NCBI GenBank assembly: GCA_039545355.1
Contig: BCJJ01000046.1
Coordinates: 1 to 64,000 of the forward strand
DNA length: 64,000 nt
Source of the DNA: Trichosporon coremiiforme
Lineage: Eukaryota; Basidiomycota; Tremellomycetes; Trichosporonales; Trichosporonaceae
Direction of reading: 5' to 3'
Of the stretch, positions 21,884-33,308 are shown piece after piece. The notes beneath the pieces are model-generated. The model saw only the letters and a program-made list of their open reading frames with translations. It was not told where the DNA came from and ran no database searches. Both the position numbers and the translations under genes were made by a program. The stretch's first letter is position 1. The number at the start of each line of letters is the position of its first letter.

Positions 21884-23391
21884 ATGCGCCCACCATCATA
21901 CACGTCCTTCTACCCACCGTTCCGAGGTGCTAGCAATGTTCCTCCCTCTCCATTGACTCCGCCTCATTTCCTCCCTCTCGCTCCACATCCCAGCAATGCC
22001 GCCCCCGTCGAGCCTCCTCGTCCGCTGCTGCCCCCTTTACCTGACGGCTGGACACGGAGCTTCCACGCTGTTCCGGCTGCCTACCCCAGGCAGTTGCGCG
22101 AAGCACACGGAGTCCTTACACGAGAGTCGCGACCCTTCGGCCCTGGCCCCGTTGGCAAGGAAAGCAAGGCTGAGCGCCGTGGGCGCATCAATCGGGAGGC
22201 GCTCGAAGCCACCAAAGTTCGTCTCCAAGCCGAAGAGTGGTCGATACAGGACGCGTTGGCCACAGCTCCAAAGGGCTTGTTCATTGCGGCTGAGCGATGG
22301 CGACGTAACAGTCCCCGCGGTGGAATGACGTTGGTCTGCACTCATCCAAACAGTACGCAAAAAGAAGTAGGTCAAACCTCAACTGTACTCACTGACCATA
22401 GCACTGGCACCCAGTCATGCACGAGCTACTGGCGATGGAGGGCCAAGGCAAGGGCCAGGTGTACGGGACAACGTTACCCACGCGCAACGACGGCCCTGTT
22501 GTCATCGATGATATCTGGCTGCTTGATGACTGCACCCATGGCATGAGTGTCGACTTGAATTGCGGTCTGATCGGTTCGGCTCAGACGTGGGAAGATACAG
22601 GTCGTGATATCCTCAACTTCGTGCTCCATGTCCTCCCCGGGGTCAAGAGCACGCCAGCTGCTGAACTTGGTTGGCAGCTCCCTTGGCTGCCGGAAGGTTC
22701 CGCACCTCTGGTTCATGTCATCGGTATGGGAGGCAGTTTTGGTGGTACGGGCCAGATCTGTGCTGCCCATGCCAGACCAGATCTGTTTCAGGCAGTGTTT
22801 TTGGTCGATCCCATGTGTCCGCCTCGACAAGTCTGGACTTTGGAGTGGGTTGAGCGAGAGGGCATCGACAAGACGGTCTTCCGCGCCCGCGACTCCTTGA
22901 AGCGCCGCGATACCTGGGCCTCTAGGCAAGAGGCGCGGGAGGCGATGTCGGCCATCCCCTTTTTTCAGCGATGGGACAAGCGAACCTTTGAACTCATGAT
23001 CACCCACGGCCTAGTGCCTGTTGATCCCTCGAATCCCGATGGCTCGGTGACTTTGGCGACCCCCGGTTCTCAGGAATGCGCTGTGTTCGTAGAACCCACA
23101 GCTGCTGCTCGGGCTTGGGACAGACTCCCCACACTCAAGATTCCGACAGCGTTTTTGATGGCTGGGGATCCCGAGAGAACGCTTGGCGAAGCCACGACCC
23201 AAGAGCTTGTATGGCGCCCGCCGTTGGCCCGGAACGAGCGACTCATGAACACTGGTCATCTTGTGATGCAAGAGGACCCTTCGCAGACCGCTGCTGCAGC
23301 CTGGAGGATGCTTCACACACTTGCCGCGGGCGAGTGGGGCCGCTCCAGTGATGAAATCACGGCCTCTTGCACCACCATGGCCAAGCTTTAG
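21884..23391 (+). CDS. Alpha/beta hydrolase with peroxisomal AKL terminus
   Basis: Serine hydrolase of the alpha/beta fold, similar in type to yeast peroxisomal Lpx1. Two exons (21884-22366, 22402-23391) sum to 1473 nt, giving 490 residues. The oxyanion/nucleophile region is VHVIGMGGSFGGTGQ, with GGSFG as the GxSxG elbow. The acid may be the Asp in FLMAGDPERTL and the base the His in NTGHLVMQ. The protein ends MAKL, a PTS1-like tripeptide AKL, suggesting import into peroxisomes. The N-terminal ~70 residues are Pro-rich and probably disordered. It diverges from the regulator gene. Substrate is unknown: lipase, esterase or thioesterase are possible. Confidence 0.82.
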
Positions 23392-23926
23392 GTTCTGCTC
23401 AAATGATAGATGTAGCTACAATGAAGCCGATGGGCTTGATCGTCAAGCATATGCACCGCATTCCTTGGACCGTAGATCGGGGACTGCCATACGGCTGCAT
23501 GCTTGAGCATGTGTGTTGATGCATTCGGTTACGTTATCGCAGGTTCTGGCATCTTTTGGGTGCGCACCATTTATTCCCATTCTGACCCTCTCAGAAGTGA
23601 TCTCATTGTTTCTCCTGCCCGTGTGCTCGCAATCGTGAGTATGCTTTCACGCTGTCTTGGCAGGCCCTCAATGGCTTCGAGCTGATGTGTTGTGTGATTA
23701 GATTAGCACTCTGCGTGAGCACTGACATTCATTAATCCCAGCTCCCGAACGGCATGGCAATGATGACTAAGGCTTGAGAACCATTATCTTATCTCTCATT
23801 TGGTTCCGCGTCCCTTAACCACCGTCCTCCGCGCCCCACACTATAAAAGCAACTGGCGGCGCTGCACGTTTCGCTCAAGCCTCGAAAACGAACAAGTCAT
23901 AACTCTTCATCAAGCACAAATAAAGC
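23392..23926. other. Intergenic region
   Basis: About 530 bases between two co-directional genes. It ends with a canonical core promoter for the hemerythrin-like gene, listed separately. No gene is seen. Confidence 0.5.
23842..23848 (+). promoter_or_regulatory. TATA box of the hemerythrin-like gene
   Basis: TATAAAA, 79 bases before the ATG at 23927. A CCACAC and pyrimidine-rich stretch precede it. Most other genes here lack such a clear TATA box, which suggests regulated or high expression. Confidence 0.6.
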
Positions 23927-24436
23927 ATGGCTGAAACAGCAAGCCGTACCACCTCAGCCCAGGAGGAGGCGGCCTGGCTAGCGCCGTCCCAGGGCATGTC
24001 CTACTTCCACAATTCCCACAAGCGAACGTTCAACCGCTCCTACACCCATGCCTACGACTACGCGGAACAAGGTCAAAACCTCAAAGCCTTCCTGAGGGAA
24101 AGCTACAATCTTGTGATTCACCTCGGAAATCACCACCGAATTGAGGAGAGCTACATCTTCCCGCTCTTAGCTCGTAAGCACCCGGCCTTCCGGAACGACG
24201 CCGAACACAAACTTTCGCACAAAGCCATTCATGACGGACTGGAACAATACAGCACGTTCTTGCGCGACGCCATGGCTGACGAGGTCAAGTATTCACCGGA
24301 CAAGCTTCGTGAGATTCTTGACTCGTTCCGTGAGCCGCTGATGCGGCATTTGGACGACGAGGTCCGCGACCTGCAGCCGGATTCGCTCAAAGCTCATGGG
24401 TTTACTCTGACAGATGTGCGGGCTTTACCATTCTGA
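23927..24436 (+). CDS. Hemerythrin-like (HHE) domain protein
   Basis: A single-exon gene for 169 residues. The four-helix hemerythrin cation-binding pattern is visible: YFHNSHKRTFN near residue 26, then LGNHHRIEESYIFPLL with HxxxE, then HKLSHKAIHDGLEQY, and finally MRHLDDEVRDL. These His and Glu/Asp residues would bind a di-iron centre that can carry oxygen or sense oxygen or metals. No signal peptide or membrane helix is seen, so the protein is probably soluble and cytosolic. The start is supported by a TATA box 79 bp upstream. The lack of introns is unusual among the neighbours. Function beyond iron and oxygen binding is not deducible. Confidence 0.9.
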   Translation: MAETASRTTSAQEEAAWLAPSQGMSYFHNSHKRTFNRSYTHAYDYAEQGQNLKAFLRESYNLVIHLGNHHRIEESYIFPLLARKHPAFRNDAEHKLSHKAIHDGLEQYSTFLRDAMADEVKYSPDKLREILDSFREPLMRHLDDEVRDLQPDSLKAHGFTLTDVRALPF

Positions 24437-24658
24437 CATTGCTTGATAGAATAAAGACCGAGTCACCTGTAGCTGATAGAACTAGCCTTAGTGGCTATGC
24501 ACCAGACGTAACAAAAGTCCCAGAGGGCAGTAACACTGATCGCTGCAGAGCATTACCGTACACCAAGGATTTCAAAATGTTCGTTCAATGCGCCACACAA
24601 GAGCTAATGCACGGCCGTACACAGATTACATACAACAGACATGGCCTACAACCTTCAT

Positions 24659-25819
24659 TCAGTCATCGCCATCCCTCAGTAGGAACTCTGGCATCACATA
24701 TTCAGCAACCTCGACGTAGGCTTCAGCGAGGCCTACAAGGTCGCATGCAGCCTGCAGCTGCCACAGGCCCTTGTCCACTGGGTCCCAGTCACCGGTTTCC
24801 GTAAAACGGAAAGGGGTTCGCTGCAGTGTTTCGATGTCCTGTTGATTGCGAGGCAGAAGGTTTCTGCCGTCGTCGAGAGGGCCACGAGCGGCACACATTC
24901 TCAGAAGCGCTAGCGCCAGCAGAAAGCTAGAGCTGGAAGCTTCCAGCCTCTGTGACTGATCTGTCAGCGCCCTGGCGAACAAAGATACTCACCAACTGGA
25001 CAGCCTTGATCTTCCAGTATACTCTCCGGTTGTCGTTGGGCTCGATCCGCTTGATCGCGTCACCAAAAACCTGCTGTCAGATTCTGCACGCTACGAGAGA
25101 CTCACTCGATGCAGATCATCTTCACTTGGAGAATTGTACGTCACCACGGTGACGAGCTGGTCCCTGGGATCTACTCCATACACCACCGGCGCATCCCCAA
25201 CTCCTATCAGGCCTAATGCCGCCACGCATTTACATGCGGGATCTGAAGCACCGCGCCCAAGGTGACCAGCCCACTGGGTCACGAGCCCTTCAATGTCACC
25301 GGGTCCGGGAGGGTCGGCATGAGCGCTGGGCCAACGTTCGAGGGACAGCACCTGAGGGAGGAATGCAGTCGACGAAGGAAAATGCTCCCCGTACCAAGAC
25401 GTCAGGATTGTGAAAGTCTCGCGGCCGACCTCCTGATTTTCGATCACTTCCTTGAGTGCGCCCCAAATCTGAGACAATACTAAGGTGCCAGCTGTCGACA
25501 AGACTTGAGCAACCTCATCTCGGCGCGTCCTGACGTTGCTCCATTGCGCGTGAAAGGGAGGTATCAGCTGAAGGTTGGGAAGCATGAAAGCGGGGGCAAA
25601 GGAGGGCTGTCGGTCGGACACCTCGTCCTTCCACCATTTGGAGAAGGCTCGTCGGTCGGCCTCACTGTCAAGCGTTTCCACAGGAGGACTAGGGCAGTGC
25701 CGGAAGATCTGGTGCAGCCATGAGGGGCGCCATTCAGACGGGTCTGACTGCCCGTTAGCGAACTTGGATAGGTATCGTCGCGAGCTCACTGAGGTACGTG
25801 GACGCTTAGTTGGGGCCAT
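24659..25819 (-). CDS. Orphan protein, unknown function
   Basis: Minus-strand gene starting MAPTKRPRTS at 25819. A 42-nt intron with GTGAGC..CTAACGGGCAG is likely right after residue 10, joining SDPSEWRPSWLHQIF. Two more introns near 25075-25108 and 24962-25003 join EDDLHRVFGDAIKR and AVQLRLEASSSS, so the frame runs to the stop at 24659. About 330 residues, mixed helical, no membrane segment and no motif that I know. It is convergent with the hemerythrin-like gene. The clean splicing argues that it is real. Confidence 0.68.
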
Positions 25820-26295
25820 AGCAGCAGCTAACCTGGCTTGAGAACCTGCTGTAAAGGTGCGATCAAGCGTGTCCAGATCCTTGCTGATCTCGGGACATGT
25901 GGTCGCTCAGCCGTGCCAGTTGGTCCGGACCTTGATCAGGTGGATGGGAGAGGGACCAAGTGTAGAGTGCAGTTCGAATGCCGGTGGGTGACGGATTGAA
26001 GTGCGAACAGTGCTTGAGCTCCAGTCGGAATCATGAAGAGAACTCGGCCATGTTGCCTGTAAAAGGGGGCCAAGCGAAATGGATATCACAGAAGCAAGGC
26101 GCGTCGTGACCGTATTTTGATTCCGTCTTGCACAAACAAGACCACCGGCCTGATGGTGCCTGGATGTGCCCTCCTTACCCAGAGCCTTGTTGCTCCGTCG
26201 CCGCTTTGTTATCTTTGACAACCTTCCTCCTTCCTCAGCCTCATCCGACTCCCCGGGCGCCGGCCGACCACTGCCAGCCACCAGTCGACAGCGCC

Positions 26296-27630
26296 ATGTC
26301 CACCTTCACGAAGCCGGCATTTCTCTCTGAGGACCTCTGGAGAAGGTGTCTGCCTGCTCTTCAGCAGGTTGGTGTCATGCGGTCCGGTTCGCTAGACGGC
26401 AGGTGGGATCCCAAGCGCCCTTTGTTCAGCGAGCAGAACGCACTGGCGTTTCAGGCTCTTGTGGCAGACTACGTTCGAGTCTGTCTGAGACTAGGAGAAG
26501 ACATTGGCGATAGAGCCGCCATTCGACTGCACCTCGGCATCCATGTCGACGCCGACAAGGTCACTTTCGCTCTTCCTCAAGTACTCTGGTCCAAGTCCTT
26601 GGCTGAGCAACGTCAGGCGGCGGCCCTCATCAACCGGAGATACCAACCTCGATCGGGGTGTCCCTGGGGCTCGTCATGCGTTGAAGACATACTTCTCCGG
26701 TCTTCGGAACCGCCAGGAGTTGCGGAGGACCCTAGCCTCGGCGGAGTTCGCCCAGCGAGCGAGGAGTGCGGACGCACCACTGCTCAGTCGAATCCTGGCA
26801 GGCTTCCAACGGCAGAGCACCCTCCGGTGTCTGTTTCGGTTCCGATCTCCCCTCCTCTTATCCCGTTCCCCCCGTCATTGGTCTCGAGTACGCCGATCAG
26901 CTTGCAAGAAGTTAGCTCTGGCTACGAAAACGAAATCTCAGCGTATGACCCTCACGACACGCCGCTAGGACGTATACGTATACAGCGTGAGCGTAGTCTG
27001 CAGCCGGATCATTCAATTTTGCGGTGTCGTTCACCGGCCCTTCCTGAACGGCGACCCAACGCCCTGGCCGACACTCCGGTAGCTCGTCGACAGGATGAGC
27101 GCACGCTGCAGCTGTCCCGATCATCTCCGCCTGTTCATTCGCTGCCCCTTCCTGAACGGGAGCTCGCCGTTCAAGCGGACATCGACGATGAGCCTTTCGA
27201 GATGCCGCCGGAACTAGCATTCGACTCTCATGTTCTGGATACAACCCAAGGAACAGATGAGCCGCCTCGCCCGTTGAGATCAACATCGGCACCGCATACG
27301 AATGACCCCTCGCCTGCCGCTGCGCCAACACCTAGGACTGTCAAGATCCGACCTTGCTCGCGGTGCACGGTTCGTGGCCATTCTTGCGGTGCACCCCCTG
27401 CGGGGAGCCAGCCGCGGACGAAGCGCCCGGCCTGCGTCCAATGCGCCAGGTCGCATAAGACCTGCGACATGAGAATTGTCGACGAGGCTGACGAGGAAGA
27501 GTATCAAGCTATCTTGGAAATGCTCGAGGAAGTCGAAGCAGCCTACGACCACGATATGCCCAACGACATCAGTCCCTGGGTTTGGATGCTTGAGACCACG
27601 GCGAAACGACTCCAGGAAGTGCCATGGTGA
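26296..27630 (+). CDS. Orphan protein with C-terminal six-cysteine cluster
   Basis: Start MSTFTKPAFLSEDLW at 26296. The N-terminal 110 residues look globular and helical. The middle is Pro/Ser/Arg-rich. Near the C-terminus lies CSRCTVRGHSC, then 15 residues, then CVQCARSHKTC, i.e. C-x2-C-x6-C-x15-C-x2-C-x6-C, which resembles a Zn2Cys6 knuckle with a long loop. An acidic helix (DEADEEEYQAILEMLEEVE) follows. In 26640-26830 a second frame (HALKTYFSGLRNRQELRR) looks more protein-like than the straight frame, so one or two introns may switch frames there. The position of the cluster at the C-terminus is unlike ordinary Gal4-type regulators. A second Cys-cluster gene lies just downstream. Confidence 0.6.
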   Translation: MSTFTKPAFLSEDLWRRCLPALQQVGVMRSGSLDGRWDPKRPLFSEQNALAFQALVADYVRVCLRLGEDIGDRAAIRLHLGIHVDADKVTFALPQVLWSKSLAEQRQAAALINRRYQPRSGCPWGSSCVEDILLRSSEPPGVAEDPSLGGVRPASEECGRTTAQSNPGRLPTAEHPPVSVSVPISPPLIPFPPSLVSSTPISLQEVSSGYENEISAYDPHDTPLGRIRIQRERSLQPDHSILRCRSPALPERRPNALADTPVARRQDERTLQLSRSSPPVHSLPLPERELAVQADIDDEPFEMPPELAFDSHVLDTTQGTDEPPRPLRSTSAPHTNDPSPAAAPTPRTVKIRPCSRCTVRGHSCGAPPAGSQPRTKRPACVQCARSHKTCDMRIVDEADEEEYQAILEMLEEVEAAYDHDMPNDISPWVWMLETTAKRLQEVPW

Positions 27631-27952
27631 TAAGGGCAGCGGCAGCTGTTCCTGTAGCATACAGCCTGTTGTATCCGCAACGAAACTTGTACTTGATATA
27701 GACGTTGTAGTAATGCAAATCGCTTCCGTATCCTCTAGGCCAACCTGCACGTTCAAGTGTCCATCCGACACATCCAACACGGGAAGTCAGCGAGGTGACT
27801 CTTATCATCACGTGATGGAACCTCCACCATTGTAACCGCCAACCTGCACCTTCGCGCCTCTGTTTGTGTACTTGTGTTCATCGACTTATCCAATGATTCT
27901 CGTCGGCCCGCCTTGTACCACCACCAAGTCGGGAACCTGATTACTGCCCAAA

Positions 27953-28953
27953 ATGCCTCCAGTACTGATTACTGCGTGTGTGTGAATGCTGACGTACAGA
28001 GAAGGAAGAAAGCTCTGCCTCTTCCCCGTTCCGCCAGCCCAAGCTACCGCCGCGATCGACCTGGGACTTCCCCCGTGAGTTCCGCTTGAGAGAGGGCGTT
28101 GTTCTGACGCCCAGGGTCCACCTGCAACCGGCGCATACGCGACACGGAGTACACGGAGCCAGACCTCTCAGCGTGACCATCGCAGTGCTGGACCAGCCAA
28201 TACCCAGACGCATGGCGCTCGTGACCGGTCTGATGGTGGCGGTGGCTCAGCGTTGGGAGGGGGCGCAGAGCGCGACCATACTGAAGAGGCGGAGGTGATT
28301 GAAGAGGGTGAGGAGAACGGTGGCAGTGAAGAAGTCGACGATAGTGGAGACAGTGAAGGAATATCCACCAGCAGAGACGGTTCGGACACTGCGCCTCAAG
28401 TTTGGACAGAAGACTGGGCGATAGAGAACGCCAAGCGGTTGTCGTACATGTCACCAACTCAACCGCTGTGGGTTGAAAGAAGGCAGCAAAGCCAGGAGAA
28501 GCAAGCAAGAATAGTAAGTCGATCTCTGAAACCGCCTCTGACCGACCACAGATCCAGGCTTTCGTTGAGGCTGAGAAAAATCGCCATGTGGTGATTGCGG
28601 TACCTCCCTCGATGGCTTGCGAGGGATGTCGAGGGGGCTCCACACAGGAGTCCTTCGTGTGCGCCATCATCATCTCCAAGGGAAAGAGAAGTTGCGTAGG
28701 CTGTGGCTCAAAACCGTGCAAGTTTGATCGCAACTTCAGAAACATTCTCCTAGCATCCTGCAAGCGACAACTTCAACAACTGCGAGGTGCTTTGTCTGCT
28801 CGTGTCGAGGCTTCCACGACCACGACCAGTTGCGATGATGACGATACAAGTGATCGACATGGACCCGATGATGCTGCCAAGTCTGTCCTGCCTCGAGTTG
28901 AGGAGGTCTTGGGCTCATTCTGTAGCAGGTATCCGGATAATGAGGAGCAGTGA
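27953..28953 (+). CDS. Orphan protein with six-cysteine cluster and acidic region
   Basis: An exon from 28115 (after an intron 28075-28114, GTGAGT..CTGACGCCCAG) reads GPPATGAYATRSTRSQ, then an acidic stretch EEAEVIEEGEENGGSEEVDD. An intron at about 28513-28551 joins QARI to IQAFVEAEKNRH. Then comes CEGCRGGSTQESFVC and CVGCGSKPCKF, i.e. C-x2-C-x10-C-x10-C-x2-C-x4-C, followed by a helical tail. The 5' exon is uncertain: the ATG at 27953 needs an unusually short intron to reach the frame. The general plan resembles the gene just upstream: variable region, Cys cluster, short tail. Confidence 0.5.
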
Positions 28954-31900
28954 AGAGTAGGCACTGAGACAGTCTGTGGAGTGGTTGTATTGTAGTGTAT
29001 CAGTCTATGTATGTATGTGCAGCTAATTGTTTATCCCTGCCAACCTTTGCTCCTAAGCATCCCAAATCAAGAGCCTCAAGGCGAACTTTGGTGCGATTTG
29101 TTGACGTGAGACGCTTTTGCCGAAGGTCTTCCTGTGTATTCAGCGAAGATACTTGTTCTGCCACGGCTGTTCCGAAGGTACTTCGGCAGCGTTTGACCGG
29201 ATAACGGCTTTATCCTCAGTTGTTCCCCCCCCCTTATCCTTGCGTTTTCCGGCATTCTTCCGAGATTGATGCGCCGGGACTTTTTGAAAGCCACGTGGTT
29301 GACACGTGGTTTTGAACACCTATGAAAATCTCGAAACTGTCTGGGGCCTCCTCCGGCCTTGGGGGTAAATTGAACACCTGCAAGCCCAAATTTGACAAAC
29401 TCCGCAGGCGTTGCGCAAGCACGAAACCGCGTAGGTCCCGTGAGGGTCTGGCGCACCTGGGACTACTTTCTCCACACAAGTTCCGACCAACCATTTGGCT
29501 TGCACGTTGGGTCGTAACAGAGGAGTTGGAGCATTCAAAGCAAGGGGTTCTTAATGCACTATTCAGTACACTAACAGGTCTTTCTGAGGTCAAGTCGTCA
29601 GGCTCGACCTTTAATATACTTTAGGCAGTGCCCTTGGTCGAAACGTGGTGCATAGTGGGCCCACTATCTGTTGAACCTGTCAAACGACTGCCTATCGATA
29701 CGGCCTAGGGGAGTTTCGCTTGCTCTATCCGCCTACCAGGTTTCAGGCCGATTGGAGGACAGCTCAGAGTCCAGAAGGGAGTTTTAACTGGCGATTGCTA
29801 TACCCTTTTGGGGCTGTTCTTTCAGCACAGTGGATTTACGGGAATGTCTCTGGTTTCCTTTGTGGGTTTCCATGTTCTAATACAGGGACTAGATGACTAT
29901 CACCCTTCGCGTGCCTTTCCCTTCCCAGCGTGTGTGCATGCCAGTTCATCCGGACTGGAAGTATGACTTCTCCTCATTGTGTAGTTGCAGGAAACGACGG
30001 CGGCTGACTGGAGCAGGGCAGATACATGTTGGCAACTTGTGGACCCTGGCATTGTAAACTTCCATGGGCTGTTATGTGCGGGATCAAACCAGACAGCTTC
30101 CCACAGAGCCTCGCAGTGGTCTAGCGGTGCTCGAAACGGACCTGAAAACTTTTGAATTTCTGGCCCCTCCCTGGTCAACCATCCCGTCTGCTCAAACTCC
30201 CGCCTGTATGCCTCTGAGATATACCACGACAACATTTCTAAAGTATGCATCACAGCGCCCTGGTATCCTGGCAGAACAAGCATGCTACCATGCCCTCCCT
30301 GAGAACCTCTCGCACCGAATCATGACCGAGCTCAGAAGTGCATGGGGCTAATCATGCAAGTGAAGAAGGGGAGGCTGATGCGCGACTTCCAAGAGACCTC
30401 ATGAGCCCATGAATGTACCTTCAAGGAGTAGGAAAGCTGGCTGAAGGGAGAAGAACGAGTGTCTGAGCACCACTGTGCAGGCAGACGCTTGTCTCGCGTT
30501 AGTGGCCTCTAGCCTACTCTAGGACAGAGTCGTGTCACAGAGTGACTGACGATGGTTTCGCAACGGTACGGCCAAACTTTGGGGTCGCATCTCCCGAAAG
30601 ACCGGCCAAAAGAGGATTTAGAGGGGCTGGATCAAGTTGCGACGCTTTGCTACGGTGCAGTCCAAAAATGAGCACAAACGTCTGACACAGTAATTGCCAT
30701 TTCAAGTGGGCAGGAGCACACCACAACTTCGAGATGCCCTGCCCTGGAACTTGATAAAAGAGGCTTGGGAGGTGCTCAGAATCAAGAGAGGTGTTGTGCA
30801 AGGGTGCAATAAAAACAAACCAGGGGAAACGGAGCACAGCTGAAGGAGTTATGGTCCTGTCAAGCAGGGAGATGCATGATAAGATCTTATGTCTCGAATG
30901 GCCCCCGAGAAAGAGATCTTGAAGCTGTATGCAGGAGAGAGTTGCGACATAGGTTGTATGCAGTGGAAACAACGAAATCACTCGAAACGGAGCACAGGTG
31001 ACTCAGTGATGGTTAACGGAAGGAAGGGCGTGTAAACAACACGCATGGCAGCACGTGGGTTAACTAAGAACTCCGTCCAGCTACCCTCAAGGCATTGGCG
31101 ACACCAGTCTGGCATAAATAGGCATCGATCCAAGTGGACTGACGACACACTGGGTCTTATCCAGCGCCTTCGTTCTGGCAAGAACCGATCTCATACTATG
31201 GTCAAGAGCTCTGGCGAGCGGTGAGGCTACAGTCTGTGACATCTTCGCATCTATGTGCACAACACAGTTGCCTATATACAGCGCCATCACACGCGCAGAC
31301 GCGTCGCAGGATGTCATCGGTCGTTGTCCGCTTGAGATACTTGACTTCACACCCGTTAGTACGCAGTTGTGTCACCCCTGTAAATGCACGCGACGTCGCA
31401 AATGCAGGGCGAACGCGCTCAATTTTGGAGGATAACCAACTACTCTTGCATCTTGGCAGAGACCGCGTAGGTCGCAAAACCCAGAACCTCCTCTGATCAC
31501 AAGTGGGAGCCCAGCACGTGAGGTACACGTGATTCAAACCCTGACTACCTAGGTTTCCCACGCTTGCTTCAGCTGGTGGCTGGTCTCCTCCACAGTGAGG
31601 CCACATCTTCCACGCCTGCCCTGTTACGGAGATATCACCCGCGTTGGAACTCTGGGTGTCGTCCCTTAGCCGGTGTACTGACACCGGTAACAATCTTCCC
31701 ATGATCAGAGTACCAGACAGTCTTTCAATATTAACCGCTCAACAGCTCCTTGTGCATACTCTGGTTCTACTTTAGAAGAGCAGGGCTTGTTCTAGGGAAT
31801 TCCAGCGCGTAAGACCCACGGTGGGAGTGAATCGCCTAGAAGGATCATGTTTTGTGAAGCTGCTCATCGCATACCCAAGCCTATGGAGGACACTGGCAAC

Positions 31901-33308
31901 CGCCTCAACCAACATAGAAGAGCCCGTGTACGCGCCATTGTAACATATTGGCAATGCCTTCAGCTTGGTCGGAGTAGACGAAGCGGCGGTTCCCAGACAA
32001 TTGCCATGACAGATTGATCGCCACTTGCCACAATTCTTACTCATGCCGTAGGGGAAGTTGGTAACAGGGGGCATGAAGATCGACCGAGGGATGGGACTAC
32101 CACACCAGTACGGTCGTCAGCGCGCCCAAAGGACCAAGGACGTCCGCCATACTACTGCGATCTCAGAGCAGTCCGGAAATTTTCATCAAGGCATCGGTGA
32201 TCTCATTCCGGGTTGGCTTGCGTGTTTGCAAACGGCCATGAAGGAACGAAGCTGCACGGCACGGCACAGCGTCGCACATTTGCGTCCTCTGCAGCTTCTG
32301 GGGCTTGTCTCGTTGTCCGATGCCAGCCCGCGCTCTGGTGCCGCGCCTTGGCTCAGTACCACCTACAGTCAGTTACAGCACGTGATGGTATCTCACCTCA
32401 TAGTCGTCAAGAGGAATATCTCGTGATTACGCGATAGGGGAGACACGCTGTACTACGTGACAGAGCGTTTCATCACCAGTCGAGTAGTGAAGATGGGCAA
32501 AAACGCCGAGCTGGAGGTGCAAGGCAGTCATAGGGCACTGACACGGCTCCTCGCGGTGTATGGCTCGGCTTCAAGCACTCTTCCTGTGCTTTGGCACCGT
32601 AAGTGAGATGAGCTTTGCGGCTGCCAGGAGATGCTGCACATACGTTCGACAGCCGCTCAAGCAGTCTTCTCGGTAAAGAAGCGCACGCTTTTAGCGCACG
32701 TTATCGGTAGCCATTAAGCCGTGAAGTCCCCTGTGACGTAGAGAAGCAAGGTGCAAAGCTCGAGCAGTAATGGTTTGATGGCTGAAAAGATCATTGCGGA
32801 AGTTCTGTTGCAAGCCAAACCAGCCACTGCAAAAAGCAGGCAGTGTTGAGCCCGATGGGTCCTGCTCAGCTTATGCGACCTTGTCCGGCTCGTCTGTTAA
32901 GCGCGACGCCGTTGAAACTCGATATCCGAAGCCGTGCTGGGCGGGTTTCGAAGATCATACAGTCATGAGAGCATCAGTTACGATCGTATAAGGTCCATGC
33001 TCGGCGAGCATATTACGACCCGGCCATATATCTGCCGAGTCGGCTATGGAGCGCAAGCCACAGCCTCCACCGCAGCACTCGCAGCAAGGCACACGACCAT
33101 GGTGCGTCGTCCCGCATGCATGGAGGTGATGTACTGTTTAATGGGCGAGTGCGCTGTTGCAAGGGACTAACTTGCCTTATCGTCCATCCATTCGTATTAT
33201 TACACAGGAGTAATCTTATCAACAGTTCGGGATCTATGTCGCAGGGTATGGTCACGTGGCATCGGCGATCAACCAGTTCCAAGGGTCCTCCACTTTGGCT
33301 GCCTCCTC
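28954..33308. other. Gene-poor region of 4.3 kb
   Basis: Many open frames of 60-170 codons lie on both strands, but none shows a domain, a splice-consistent continuation or a flanking promoter. A C10 run occurs near 29226. Decayed genes or old mobile DNA are possible. I support no gene here. Confidence 0.5.

Noticed and set aside
30064..32074. Several 90-170-codon frames between orphan genes and chitin synthase
   Set aside because: No recognisable motifs and no consistent exon chain; not listed as genes.
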